Shown here piece after piece: positions 48,169 through 59,073 of a stretch of DNA of 64,000 nucleotides; positions within the stretch are counted from its first letter, which is position 1, and every line of letters begins with the position of its first letter. The position numbers were made by a program, and so were the translations under genes. Under the pieces are notes generated by a model. That model did no database searches. It was not told where the DNA came from and saw only the letters and a list, made by a program, of their open reading frames with translations. This stretch comes from Galbibacter pacificus (lineage in GTDB: Bacteria; Bacteroidota; Bacteroidia; Flavobacteriales; Flavobacteriaceae): NCBI RefSeq assembly GCF_029603165.1, contig NZ_JAQSVC010000001.1, positions 124,001-188,000 on the forward strand, read 5' to 3'.

Positions 48169-49809
48169 ATGAAAATACAGGGAAAAGTCATAGCTAGTAT
48201 AGCCACGACCTTCTTATTAACCATGTGCATTTCTTGTGCTAGTAAGCAAAAAGTAGATTTAATAGTAGTAAATGCCAAGGTATATACCGTTGATAAAAAC
48301 ATGAGTAAAGCAGAAGCTTTTGCCGTTAAGGATGAAAAATTTATTGAAATAGGAAGCTCTCAATCCATAGCAAGTACTTATGAAGCCAAAAAGGTAATAG
48401 ACCTTGAAGGTAAGCCCGTATATCCTGGTTTTATAGATGCTCATTGTCATTTTTTCGCACTCGGACTTAACAAGCAAAAGGTAGATTTGGTAGGCACGTC
48501 CAGTTATAAAGAAGTTTTAGGGCGAGTTGTAGCCTTTCAAAAAGAAAGACAAGCCAGCTTTATCCAGGGCGGGGGCTGGGACCAAAACGATTGGGAGGTA
48601 AAAGAATTCCCAACAAAAGATGCCCTGGATTCGCTCTTCCCCGATACGCCCGTAGTTTTGTCCCGTATAGACGGGCATGCATATCTGGTAAACCAAAAAG
48701 CACTGGACTTGGCCGGGATTACTTCAGAAACAAAAATAGACGGTGGAGAGATAATCATAAAAAACGGAGAGCCTACAGGAGTTTTGGTAGACAATCCCAT
48801 GGGGTTAATAGATAAGGTTATGCCGGCTATTACCACGGAAACAGCAATATATGCACTAACCGATGCCCAAAAAGTTTGCTTCGACTATGGCTTAACTACC
48901 GTAAACGATGCAGGTTTGAGCAAACAAACCATTCTTCTAATTGATAGTTTACAAAAAACAGGAAAACTGGATATGCGCATATACGCCATGGTAAGCAATA
49001 CACCCGAAAGTGTAAATTATTTTTTAGAGCGGGGCATACTTAAAACCGACAAGCTCGATGTACGTTCGGTAAAAGCCTATGCCGATGGAGCTTTGGGGTC
49101 GCGCGGAGCGGCATTAAAGGCACCTTACACAGACAAGCACGGCCATTTTGGCGCCATGGTAACACCCGTAGACCAAATATACAGCTTAGCAGAACGTCTG
49201 GCTAAAACAGATTATCAGTTAAATACCCATGCCATTGGTGATTCGGCAAATGTGGTTGTTTTGCGCGCTTACGAAAAGGCATTAAAAGATCAAGAAGATA
49301 GGCGTTGGAAAGTAGAACACGCCCAAATTGTAGATGTAAAGGACTTTCATTACTTTTCCAACAACATAATTCCGTCAGTACAGCCCACTCATGCCACGAG
49401 CGATATGTATTGGGCAAAAGACCGCGTGGGGCCAAAACGTATAAAGGGTGCCTATGCATACAAAACATTGCTGGACAAGGCAGGGGTAATAGCATTGGGT
49501 ACCGACTTTCCCGTGGAGTATGTAAGTCCGTTTTTAACCTTCTATGCCGCCGTTGCCAGAAAAGATGTTAAAGGATTTCCCCAAAACGGGTTCCAGACAA
49601 AAGATGCATTGAGCAGGGAAGAAACCTTAAAAGGGATGACCATCTGGGCAGCCTATTCAAATTTTGAAGAAAAAGAAAAGGGCAGTATTGAAAAAGGCAA
49701 ATGGGCCGATTTTGTAGTGCTCGATAAAGATATAATGACAGTCCCGGTAGAACAAATACCCGACATGAAAGCAACTTATACCTTTGTGGGAGGTAAACAA
49801 ATGAAATGA
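48169..49809 (+). CDS. YtcJ-like amidohydrolase lipoprotein
   Basis: From the ATG at 48169 the protein has 546 residues with a lipoprotein signal (MKIQGKVIASIATTFLLTMC then ISC, lipidated Cys23). It belongs to the metal-dependent amidohydrolase superfamily, YtcJ subgroup: GFIDAHCHF with metal-binding His92 and His94, the segment KAYADGALGSRGAALKAPY (carboxylated or metal-contacting Lys region), NTHAIGDSAN, VEHAQIVD, and the catalytic Asp in ALGTDFPVEYVSP. The substrate is unknown. Lipidation places it in the periplasm or at the cell surface. Confidence 0.9.
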   Translation: MKIQGKVIASIATTFLLTMCISCASKQKVDLIVVNAKVYTVDKNMSKAEAFAVKDEKFIEIGSSQSIASTYEAKKVIDLEGKPVYPGFIDAHCHFFALGLNKQKVDLVGTSSYKEVLGRVVAFQKERQASFIQGGGWDQNDWEVKEFPTKDALDSLFPDTPVVLSRIDGHAYLVNQKALDLAGITSETKIDGGEIIIKNGEPTGVLVDNPMGLIDKVMPAITTETAIYALTDAQKVCFDYGLTTVNDAGLSKQTILLIDSLQKTGKLDMRIYAMVSNTPESVNYFLERGILKTDKLDVRSVKAYADGALGSRGAALKAPYTDKHGHFGAMVTPVDQIYSLAERLAKTDYQLNTHAIGDSANVVVLRAYEKALKDQEDRRWKVEHAQIVDVKDFHYFSNNIIPSVQPTHATSDMYWAKDRVGPKRIKGAYAYKTLLDKAGVIALGTDFPVEYVSPFLTFYAAVARKDVKGFPQNGFQTKDALSREETLKGMTIWAAYSNFEEKEKGSIEKGKWADFVVLDKDIMTVPVEQIPDMKATYTFVGGKQMK

Positions 49810-49821
49810 TATGTATAAACA

Positions 49822-49868
49822 AAAAGCGAAGCGGGTATAAACCGGCTTCGCTTTTGTCTTTTTTTAAA
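49822..49868. terminator. Bidirectional terminator between convergent genes
   Basis: AAAAGCGAAGC (49822-49832) pairs with GCTTCGCTTTT (49845-49855), followed by GTCTTTTTTT on the plus strand and preceded by A-rich sequence on the other side. It separates the amidohydrolase and DUF2911 genes. Confidence 0.88.
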
Positions 49869-49875
49869 TTAGTTT

Positions 49876-50421
49876 TTAATAGGCATATGTAAAAGGAACT
49901 TCTACACGAGCCTTGTCCCATCCCATAATCATATTGGCACCGCCATCAATAGGTGTGAAAATAATTGAAAACGACTCCAAAGACTTGCTGTCGGTTTTGG
50001 CAGGCACGTTAATCCTGGCCACATCATTCGACTCATTATAACTAAAAGCACCCCAAACATCGGTATCTTTATTGATAATAATGGTCCATTCATCTTTTCC
50101 GGGAATGGTAAACAAGCTATAAGTGCCAGCTTCAATTGGCTTTCCGCCAAAAGACACATCTTGGTACAACTTAATCTCGGTAGCCTCATTGGCACCGGTC
50201 CTCCATACTTCGCCGTAAGGGGCCAGGTCTATGCCAACAACACGGTCTTTAAGTTGAGGCCGGCTATAGATAACCTTAATGAGCGGGGCGGCATTTTTTT
50301 CTGGTCGGTAATAAGCAATGTCTGCCGGACTTTTGTCCAATCCGCTAAATTTTTGGGCTTGTACTTGTGTTCCAAACGAAAGTGCAGCTACAAAAAACAT
50401 TGCAACGAGGGTCTTTTTCAT
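49876..50421 (-). CDS. DUF2911 family secreted protein
   Basis: The 181-residue protein has a signal peptide (MKKTLVAMFFVAALSFGTQV then QAQ) and the DUF2911 core: SPADIAYYRP, IKVIYSRPQLKDR, APYGEVWRTGANEATEI, GTYSLFTIPGKDEWTIIIN. The family is widespread in Bacteroidetes; the function is unknown. The conserved YGEVWRTGANEAT block and small beta-rich size suggest a binding protein rather than an enzyme, which is only a guess. Confidence 0.93.
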   Translation of the reverse strand: MKKTLVAMFFVAALSFGTQVQAQKFSGLDKSPADIAYYRPEKNAAPLIKVIYSRPQLKDRVVGIDLAPYGEVWRTGANEATEIKLYQDVSFGGKPIEAGTYSLFTIPGKDEWTIIINKDTDVWGAFSYNESNDVARINVPAKTDSKSLESFSIIFTPIDGGANMIMGWDKARVEVPFTYAY

Positions 50422-50684
50422 AATGGGTCTGTTTAATTATTAATAGTTATGTGTTTATTTGATTGTAGATATCAAACTTACGTTTAATAGTATGAAAAAA
50501 GATCTAGAACTTACATTTTATTAGTCAATAATATTAAAAAAATATATTATCTTTTGTATTTATACCAAAAAGACACTTATTTGTTTTAAATTAAAACTAA
50601 TATTAATCTTTTTGTTTTTAAATTAAAACTTATAATGCATATTTGCCTTATCAATTATTAGATGGTATATAAAAATATATAGAT
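50422..50684. promoter_or_regulatory. Divergent promoter region with direct repeats before asnB
   Basis: This 263-base AT-rich gap serves the DUF2911 gene (minus) and asnB (plus). TTGTTTTAAATTAAAACT (50581-50598) recurs as TTGTTTTTAAATTAAAACT (50612-50630), one base longer, about 31-32 bases apart, or three helical turns. CATATTTG (50638-50645), one base off TAnnTTTG, lies just downstream. The repeats may be tandem activator sites for asnB. Confidence 0.45.
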
Positions 50685-52355
50685 ATGTGTGGAATTGTAT
50701 GTGCATTCGATTTAAAGGAAAAGGCCGAAGACTTAAGGCCTCAGTTGTTGGAAATGTCAAAAAGGGTCCGTCATAGAGGCCCAGATTGGAGCGGGATTTA
50801 TAGTGATGATAAAGCCATCTTGGCACACGAGCGTTTGGCCATTGTAGATCCGGCATCGGGAAAACAACCTTTGTTGAGTGAAGACGGAAAACTTATTTTA
50901 GCTGCAAATGGAGAAATATATAATCACCGTGAGTTGCGCAAGCAGTTTGAGGGAAAATATACCTTTAAAACAGAATCCGATTGCGAGGTAATCTTGGCAT
51001 TATATAAAGAAAAAGGCGCTGATTTTATTGATGAAATGAACGGGATTTTCGGGTTTGCAATCTACGATACCGAAAAAGACGAGTATTTTGTGGCAAGAGA
51101 CCATATGGGGATTATTCCTTTATACATAGGCTGGGATAAAAACGGAACCTTTTATGTAGCTTCCGAACTAAAGGCTTTGGAAGGCGTTTGTACCAAAATT
51201 CAACTCTTTCCTCCGGGGCATTATTTGCACAGCTCAGACGGGGAGTTTAAAAAATGGTACGTAAGGGACTGGACAGAATATGATGCCGTAAAAGATAACG
51301 AAACCAGTATTCAAAAAATTAAAGAAGCCCTTGAAGCCGCCGTGCACAGGCAATTAATGTCAGACGTTCCTTATGGCGTGTTATTGTCTGGCGGGTTGGA
51401 TTCTTCGGTTACTTCGGCCATTGCAAAAAAATATGCCGAAAAACGTATCGAATCAGACGATGCCTCAGAAGCTTGGTGGCCACGTTTGCACTCGTTTTCA
51501 GTAGGATTGGAAGGCTCACCCGATTTAGCGGCGGCACAAAAAGTAGCCGATCATATCGGGACGGTTCATCACGAAATAAAATTTACCATCCAAGAAGGGC
51601 TGGACGCCATCAAAGATGTTGTTTATAACCTGGAAACATACGATATTACTACCATTAGGGCCTCGACACCCATGTATTTAATGGCAAGGGTGATCAAATC
51701 CATGGGGATAAAGATGGTACTTTCCGGAGAAGGTGCAGACGAGTTGTTTGGCGGGTATTTGTACTTCCATAAAGCGCCTAATGCAAAAGAATTTCACGAA
51801 GAAACCGTACGCAAATTAAGCAAATTGCATATGTACGATTGCCTGCGTGCCAATAAATCTTTGGCCGCATGGGGAATCGAGGGCCGTGTACCGTTTCTGG
51901 ACAAAGAATTCATGGATGTGGCCATGAGCATCAATCCACAGGATAAAATGATCAACGGCGAACGCATGGAAAAATGGGTGGTACGCAAGGCATTCGAGTC
52001 GTATTTGCCAGAAAGTGTGGCATGGCGGCAAAAAGAGCAATTTTCCGACGGTGTCGGGTATAGTTGGATAGACACTTTAAAAGAGATGGTAAACCAAGAG
52101 GTAAGCGACGAGCAATTGGCAAACGCCAAGTTTAGGTTCCCGTTACAGACACCTACTTCAAAAGAAGAATTTTACTACCGTTCTGTCTTTGAGGAGCATT
52201 TCCCTTCGGATGCAGCTGCACTTTGTGTTCCGCAAGAAGCATCGGTGGCATGTAGTACACAAATTGCCTTAGAATGGGACGAGGCATTTAAAAACATGAA
52301 CGACCCTTCTGGAAGAGCAGTGGCAAAGGTGCATACAGATGCCTATGAAAAATAA
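50685..52355 (+). CDS. asnB: Asparagine synthase B (glutamine-hydrolysing)
   Basis: AsnB makes asparagine from aspartate, glutamine and ATP. The 556-residue protein opens with the glutaminase nucleophile MCGIVCAFD (Cys2 after Met removal) and has glutaminase segments RHRGPDWSG and ILAANGEIYNHRE. The synthetase domain has the PP-loop LLSGGLDSS (about 227-235), then SVGLEGSPDL and MVLSGEGADELFGGYLYFH. The size is that of E. coli AsnB. A terminator with a 10-bp stem follows. Confidence 0.98.
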   Translation: MCGIVCAFDLKEKAEDLRPQLLEMSKRVRHRGPDWSGIYSDDKAILAHERLAIVDPASGKQPLLSEDGKLILAANGEIYNHRELRKQFEGKYTFKTESDCEVILALYKEKGADFIDEMNGIFGFAIYDTEKDEYFVARDHMGIIPLYIGWDKNGTFYVASELKALEGVCTKIQLFPPGHYLHSSDGEFKKWYVRDWTEYDAVKDNETSIQKIKEALEAAVHRQLMSDVPYGVLLSGGLDSSVTSAIAKKYAEKRIESDDASEAWWPRLHSFSVGLEGSPDLAAAQKVADHIGTVHHEIKFTIQEGLDAIKDVVYNLETYDITTIRASTPMYLMARVIKSMGIKMVLSGEGADELFGGYLYFHKAPNAKEFHEETVRKLSKLHMYDCLRANKSLAAWGIEGRVPFLDKEFMDVAMSINPQDKMINGERMEKWVVRKAFESYLPESVAWRQKEQFSDGVGYSWIDTLKEMVNQEVSDEQLANAKFRFPLQTPTSKEEFYYRSVFEEHFPSDAAALCVPQEASVACSTQIALEWDEAFKNMNDPSGRAVAKVHTDAYEK

Positions 52356-52397
52356 GGAGTTACATTTTTTCACTAAATAATCTTAGTTTATAGAAGT

Positions 52398-52430
52398 AAA
52401 ATCCCGCATTCGCGGGATTTTTCTTTTTTT
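52398..52430 (+). terminator. Intrinsic terminator after asnB
   Basis: AAAATCCCGC (52398-52407) pairs with GCGGGATTTT (52412-52421), loop ATTC, followed by a T-rich tract to 52430. It is a 10-bp perfect stem. Confidence 0.92.
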
Positions 52431-52575
52431 GACCATCTTTGGAAATGTTAAAAATCACCGAAATCAATTTTAAGGACGTTTTTAGCAGTTCTAACGAACT
52501 TTTAGAGTAATTAACAATTGTTGATAATTTTATGCCCAAATAAGCTCAAGGCTTTTAAAACAGCTTTAATTTTCG

Positions 52576-54662
<2,087 letters not shown>

Positions 54663-54690
54663 AATTTTTTAAAAATATCAGTTAAAAACG

Positions 54691-54718
54691 AGACCGTCTT
54701 TTTTAGGCGGTCTTTTTT
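54691..54718 (+). terminator. Intrinsic terminator after gyrB
   Basis: AGACCG (54691-54696) pairs with CGGTCT (54708-54713), followed by five Ts. The stem lies 28 bases after the gyrB stop. Confidence 0.85.
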
Positions 54719-54752
54719 GATTGAAACTGAAGCTTATAAAAAGTATAGGTGA

Positions 54753-54785
54753 TTGGGTATAGGATTTTTTTGTATTTTAGTTTTG
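54753..54785 (+). promoter_or_regulatory. Promoter of the M16 peptidase pair
   Basis: TTG at 54753-54755, a 22-base spacer and TAGTTTTG (54778-54785) match the Bacteroidetes consensus. The start codon is 30 bases downstream. Confidence 0.65.
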
Positions 54786-54815
54786 ACCATCAGCGCTAAA
54801 CTAAAATAATTTTAT

Positions 54816-56204
54816 ATGAAATTAAGACTTATCATTTTGTTGTGCCTGTTTTTTATTGCATGCAAAAAAGATGCAGGTACAAAAGACCAAACTTCCTCAA
54901 CGACATACAAAGTGCCTGTTGAGTATTATAAGTTGGATAATGGGCTAAAAGTTATTCTTTCTCAAGACAAAACGGCACCTACGGCCATTATAGCTGTTTA
55001 TTACAATATCGGTTTTAGGATCGAACCCAAAAACAGGACCGGTTTTGCCCATTTGTTTGAGCATATGATGTTCCAAGGTTCTCAAAATCTTGGCAAAATG
55101 GAATTCATTAATTTGGTGCAAAAAAACGGAGGGGTCCTAAATGGTTCCACCCGATTTGATTTTACCAATTATTTTGAGATTGTCCCGGCCAATAAATTGG
55201 AAACCATGCTATGGGCAGAGGCAGACCGAATGAAGGGATTGGCAATTACGCAGGACAATTTAACCAATCAACAGGGGGTTGTTAAGAACGAAGTAAAAGT
55301 AAATGTACTTAACCAGCCGTATGGAGGATTCCCTTGGTTGGATATGCCTCAATATGCAAATGAAAATTGGTATAATGCCCATAACTTTTACGGCGATTTG
55401 GAAGATTTGGATGCGGCCAACCTGGAGGACGTACAAAGCTTCTTTAAAACATATTATGCGCCAAATAATGCTGCGTTGGCCGTTGTAGGCGATTTTAACA
55501 TTGACGAGGCCAAAAACTGGATGCAAAAATATTTTGGAGGAATCCCTCCGGTTGAATTACCAGAGCATCCCGATATTTCCGAGCCAAAACAAACCGAAGA
55601 AAAAGAATTTGTTAAAAATGATTCCCTTGCCAATAAGCCTGCCATTGCGGTTGCGTATAAGATGCCAAAGCGAAATTCTTCAGAATATTATGCCATGGGC
55701 TTGCTAGATCAGATATTGGTACAGGGCGACAACGCTTTATTAAGGCAGAAGTTAGTGAGCGAAAAAGGCTATACTTCAGGGATTTCCGGTGGGATAAATT
55801 ATTTGGGAAACATGTTTAATTACAAAGGCCCCATGGTGTGGATGTTTGATTTTACTTATGATAAGGAAACTTCTAAAGAAGATGTAATGTCGGCAGTAGA
55901 TTCGGTGATGATAAACCTAAAATCCAGTATTGATAAAAAAACATTAAATGCTGCGCTTGTAAAAATACGTTCCAGCCTCTATGATGATTTAGGAGGGACG
56001 TTTGGATTGGGTAGGGCAGATATGCTGTGTAGTTTTGCCTTATTCGACGACAATCCTAACCGTATAAATACTTTGGAGGATGAATTCAAGAAAGTTACCC
56101 CTGAGATTATTAATAAAACAATTGATAATTATTTAAGGTCTACCAATAGGACGGTTCTGGAGGTTAATCCATTGTTGGAAAACGATAAAAACATGGAGAA
56201 ATAA
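54816..56204 (+). CDS. M16 zinc metallopeptidase, catalytic, lipoprotein
   Basis: The 462-residue protein is an M16-family (pitrilysin-like) peptidase. It has a lipoprotein signal (MKLRLIILLCLFFIAC, lipidated Cys16) and the inverted zinc motif HLFEH (79-83, in GFAHLFEHMMFQGS), with the downstream Glu in VVKNEVKVN. N-terminal and C-terminal M16 halves are both present (the second contains SGISGGINY and LGRADMLCSFALFD). It forms an operon with an M16 relative that lacks the zinc motif, as in two-subunit processing peptidases. Confidence 0.93.
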   Translation: MKLRLIILLCLFFIACKKDAGTKDQTSSTTYKVPVEYYKLDNGLKVILSQDKTAPTAIIAVYYNIGFRIEPKNRTGFAHLFEHMMFQGSQNLGKMEFINLVQKNGGVLNGSTRFDFTNYFEIVPANKLETMLWAEADRMKGLAITQDNLTNQQGVVKNEVKVNVLNQPYGGFPWLDMPQYANENWYNAHNFYGDLEDLDAANLEDVQSFFKTYYAPNNAALAVVGDFNIDEAKNWMQKYFGGIPPVELPEHPDISEPKQTEEKEFVKNDSLANKPAIAVAYKMPKRNSSEYYAMGLLDQILVQGDNALLRQKLVSEKGYTSGISGGINYLGNMFNYKGPMVWMFDFTYDKETSKEDVMSAVDSVMINLKSSIDKKTLNAALVKIRSSLYDDLGGTFGLGRADMLCSFALFDDNPNRINTLEDEFKKVTPEIINKTIDNYLRSTNRTVLEVNPLLENDKNMEK

Positions 56205-56305
56205 AATCGAAAGGATTAAAACGGTCGCTTTCATTTTATATGAAAAGCCTCTTTTAATTATTGAAGGATTAAATGTATCCAATAAAAACGATAAAAATAC
56301 ATCAA

Positions 56306-57694
56306 ATGAAAAAAATCATTTTATATATCATGGCAATTGTATTTGTATTAAATGCAACTGCACAGGAAAAAGAACTTCCTCCAAAAGGTGGGAAACCAAA
56401 AGATTTTAAATTGCCCGAAAAACAAACCATAAGCCTAGAGAATGGATTGGAATTAGTAATGGTGCCTTATGGGGCAATTCCAAAGGCAACCATTAACATA
56501 CGGATAAAGACCGGAAATATTCATGAAAAGGAAAATCAGGTATGGTTATCGGATTTATTGGCCGATTTAATGGAAGAAGGAAGTGAAACCAGTGATGCCA
56601 AAAGTATTTCCAATACAATGGCCTCCATGGGCGGAAATCTTAATATATATGTAAACAGTCACGCTACAACGCTTAATACAAATGTGCTTTCGGAATATGC
56701 AGGAAAGGCAATTTTCACCATGGCCGACGTATTGATGCATCCAAAATGGCCGGCATCAGATCTAGATCGGTTAAAAAACGATATGAAGCGTAGCTTGACC
56801 ATTCGTTTGTCACGGCCACAGGCACAGGTCAGTAAAGATTTCTATGCGGCCATATACCCGAATCACCCGTACGGGAATATATATCCTACGGAGGAAATGA
56901 TAGATTCTTATACCATTGATAATATTAAACAGTTTTACAAAGCAAATTTTGGCGCCAAACGAACAGTTGTTTATGTTGTGGGGAAGTTTGATGCTTCGGA
57001 AGTTGAAAAAGCGGTGAAGGAAACCTTTGCCGTCTGGAAAGAGGGACCTGAGGTTCAGTATCCGCAGGCTACTCCCGTAACCAAGCATGAAGTGAAAATC
57101 ATCGATCGTCCGGGGGCGCCGCAATCTACCATAATGTATGGGCTACCAACCATAGGCCCTTCGAACCCCGACTATTTGGCATTGAGCATAACCAACTCCT
57201 TATTGGGCGGTTCTTTCGGTTCTAGGATTACAAGCAATATCAGGGAAGATAAAGGATATACCTATTCCCCATATAGCAACCTTCAAAGCAATTATAAAAC
57301 TGGAGTTTGGTATGAGTCTGCCGATGTAACTTCGCAATATACCGGGGCATCAATAGAGGAAATAAAAAAGGAGATTTATAAACTACAGGATTCCATCCCT
57401 TCCAAAAAAGAGCTTAGCGGAATTAAAAATTACGTATCGGGCGTATTTGTACTGCAAAACTCAACGCCAAGTGGAATTGTTAATCAATTGAGTTTTTTGG
57501 ACTTGCACGAATTGCCAGAATCCTGGCTAGAGAATAAGGTTAAAAATATTATGGAATTAACACCGGAGCAAATAACGGAAATGACCAAAAAATACATTAA
57601 ACCCGAAGGCATGACATTGATTGTTGTAGGGGATAAGGAGAAAATTAAATATCAGCTTCGGGAAACCTTTGAGAAAGATAGTCTGGAGAAGTAA
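56306..57694 (+). CDS. M16-family subunit without zinc motif, secreted
   Basis: From the ATG at 56306 the protein has 462 residues with a signal peptide (MKKIILYIMAIVFVLNATAQ). It has the M16 fold (SLENGLELVMVPYGAIPKAT, then RPGAPQSTIMYGLP, GSFGSRITSNIREDKGYTYSPY), but where HxxEH should lie the sequence reads WLSDLLADLMEEGSE, with no His. It is therefore probably the non-catalytic partner that helps bind substrate. I moved the start 11 codons in from 56273 because the signal begins here. It starts 101 bases after its catalytic partner. Confidence 0.92.
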   Translation: MKKIILYIMAIVFVLNATAQEKELPPKGGKPKDFKLPEKQTISLENGLELVMVPYGAIPKATINIRIKTGNIHEKENQVWLSDLLADLMEEGSETSDAKSISNTMASMGGNLNIYVNSHATTLNTNVLSEYAGKAIFTMADVLMHPKWPASDLDRLKNDMKRSLTIRLSRPQAQVSKDFYAAIYPNHPYGNIYPTEEMIDSYTIDNIKQFYKANFGAKRTVVYVVGKFDASEVEKAVKETFAVWKEGPEVQYPQATPVTKHEVKIIDRPGAPQSTIMYGLPTIGPSNPDYLALSITNSLLGGSFGSRITSNIREDKGYTYSPYSNLQSNYKTGVWYESADVTSQYTGASIEEIKKEIYKLQDSIPSKKELSGIKNYVSGVFVLQNSTPSGIVNQLSFLDLHELPESWLENKVKNIMELTPEQITEMTKKYIKPEGMTLIVVGDKEKIKYQLRETFEKDSLEK

Positions 57695-57941
57695 AAATTA
57701 TTGAGAAAGCCGCAAACTATCGGGTTCGAATATCCAGACGGTTTTGAGAAGATGATTGTTATGATGAAGTTGATTTCTCTATCGAAAATAATAAACCGAT
57801 GTACCGTATGAACAAAGTAGAAAGAACGGGTTTATTACATTCAAGGAAATTCATTGTATATTTTTGATTATAACTGATAATATAAATTAGTTTTATAACA
57901 TATTTAATAATTTTCAAAGCTACTGATTGTGTTAAAATTAG
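57695..57941. other. Gap between M16 and mdh genes
   Basis: This 297-base gap to the mdh start has no supported gene. Short reading-frame pieces at about 57713-57865 read like a decayed coding fragment but are frame-broken and have no start. The right end carries the mdh promoter and an inverted repeat. Confidence 0.35.
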
Positions 57942-57949
57942 TAGCTTTG
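57915..57949 (+). promoter_or_regulatory. mdh promoter embedded in an inverted repeat
   Basis: CAAAGCTAC (57915-57923) and GTAGCTTTG (57941-57949) are perfect 9-bp arms 17 bases apart. The right arm contains the -7 box TAGCTTTG (57942-57949); the left arm carries the same box facing the other way. A start near 57956 gives a leader of about 35 bases before mdh. The dyad could be an operator, or two opposed promoters. Confidence 0.6.
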
Positions 57950-57991
57950 TGTCTTTGTATAACAAACGTTTAAATTAAAATAATATATAAT

Positions 57992-58918
57992 ATGAAAGTT
58001 ACAGTTGTAGGGGCAGGAGCCGTTGGTGCAAGTTGCGCAGAGTATATAGCTATCAAGAATTTTGCCTCAGAAGTTGTTTTGGTAGATATAAAGGAAGGTT
58101 ATGCCGAAGGTAAGGCCATGGATTTAATGCAGACAGCCTCCCTGAACGGTTTTGATACTAAAATTACAGGAACCACTGGAGATTATGTCAAAACAGCCCA
58201 TTCTGATATTGCAGTAATTACAAGTGGTATTCCACGCAAGCCGGGAATGACACGTGAGGAACTTATCGGAATCAATGCCGGTATCGTTAAAGATGTATCA
58301 AGCAACCTTATTAAGTATTCTCCCAATGTAACTATTATTGTGGTGAGTAACCCAATGGACACTATGACTTACTTGGTGCATAAAACTACTGGACTTCCTA
58401 AAAATAAAATTATAGGCATGGGCGGTGCTTTAGACAGTGCTCGCTTTAAATACCGCTTGGCAGAAGCCTTGGGAGCGCCCATTTCTGATGTGGACGGAAT
58501 GGTAATTGGAGGACATAGTGACACAGGCATGCTTCCTTTAACACGCTTGGCTACAAGAAATAGTGTCCCGGTAAGTAAGTTCTTATCTGAGGAACGTTTG
58601 GAGCAAGTAAAAGAAGATACTAAAGTTGGCGGTGCAACCTTGACCAAATTGCTAGGAACAAGTGCTTGGTATGCCCCAGGTGCAGCAGTTTCAGGGCTGG
58701 TTCAGGCTATAGCATGCGATCAGAAAAAAATGTTCCCCTGTTCTACTTTGTTGGATGGGGAATACGGTTTAAAAGATATTTGTATTGGTGCTCCGGTTAT
58801 TCTGGGAAATGACGGGATTGAAGAAATAGTTGAAATAGAACTAACTGATGCCGAGAAAAATAAGCTTCAAGAGAGTGCTGCTGGTGTTAGAAAAACAAAC
58901 GGACTTTTAGAGGTGTAA
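57992..58918 (+). CDS. mdh: Malate dehydrogenase
   Basis: MDH oxidises malate to oxaloacetate in the TCA cycle. The 308-residue protein is of the LDH-like type: NAD loop VVGAGAVGASCAEYIA, substrate-loop Arg residues in IPRKPGMTREEL (the Arg-Lys-Pro pattern typical of malate rather than lactate dehydrogenases), VSNPMDTMTYLVH and the catalytic His in VIGGHSDTGMLPL. A terminator follows. Confidence 0.97.
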   Translation: MKVTVVGAGAVGASCAEYIAIKNFASEVVLVDIKEGYAEGKAMDLMQTASLNGFDTKITGTTGDYVKTAHSDIAVITSGIPRKPGMTREELIGINAGIVKDVSSNLIKYSPNVTIIVVSNPMDTMTYLVHKTTGLPKNKIIGMGGALDSARFKYRLAEALGAPISDVDGMVIGGHSDTGMLPLTRLATRNSVPVSKFLSEERLEQVKEDTKVGGATLTKLLGTSAWYAPGAAVSGLVQAIACDQKKMFPCSTLLDGEYGLKDICIGAPVILGNDGIEEIVEIELTDAEKNKLQESAAGVRKTNGLLEV

Positions 58919-58945
58919 ACAAGAAATAAGTACTATTTTTTTACT

Positions 58946-58982
58946 AAAATCCTGCAAACATGATTGTTTTGTGGGATTTTTT
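58946..58982 (+). terminator. Intrinsic terminator after mdh
   Basis: AAAATCC (58946-58952) pairs with GGATTTT (58974-58980), with an inner CAAA/TTTG pairing, and two more Ts follow. It starts 28 bases after mdh. Confidence 0.75.
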
Positions 58983-59007
58983 GTATTTCAAATCTTCAAA
59001 AAAATAA

Positions 59008-59038
59008 TTGTCAATTCATATCGTAAACGCTATATTTG
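59008..59038 (+). promoter_or_regulatory. secDF promoter
   Basis: TTG at 59008-59010, a 20-base spacer and TATATTTG (59031-59038) match the Bacteroidetes consensus. The gene starts 36 bases downstream. Confidence 0.72.
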
Positions 59039-59073
59039 TCCGTTTTTAAAAATGACCATTAAAATAAATCAGA

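Noticed and set aside
57718-57740. GGGTTCGAATATCC, resembling a tRNA T-arm
   Set aside because: The T-stem does not pair properly, and no acceptor, D or anticodon arm can be built around it.
57713-57865. Possible decayed coding fragment between the M16 and mdh genes
   Set aside because: Pieces such as SIENNKPMYRMNKVERTG look protein-like, but frames are broken by stops, there is no start, and the stretch is too short to call a pseudogene.
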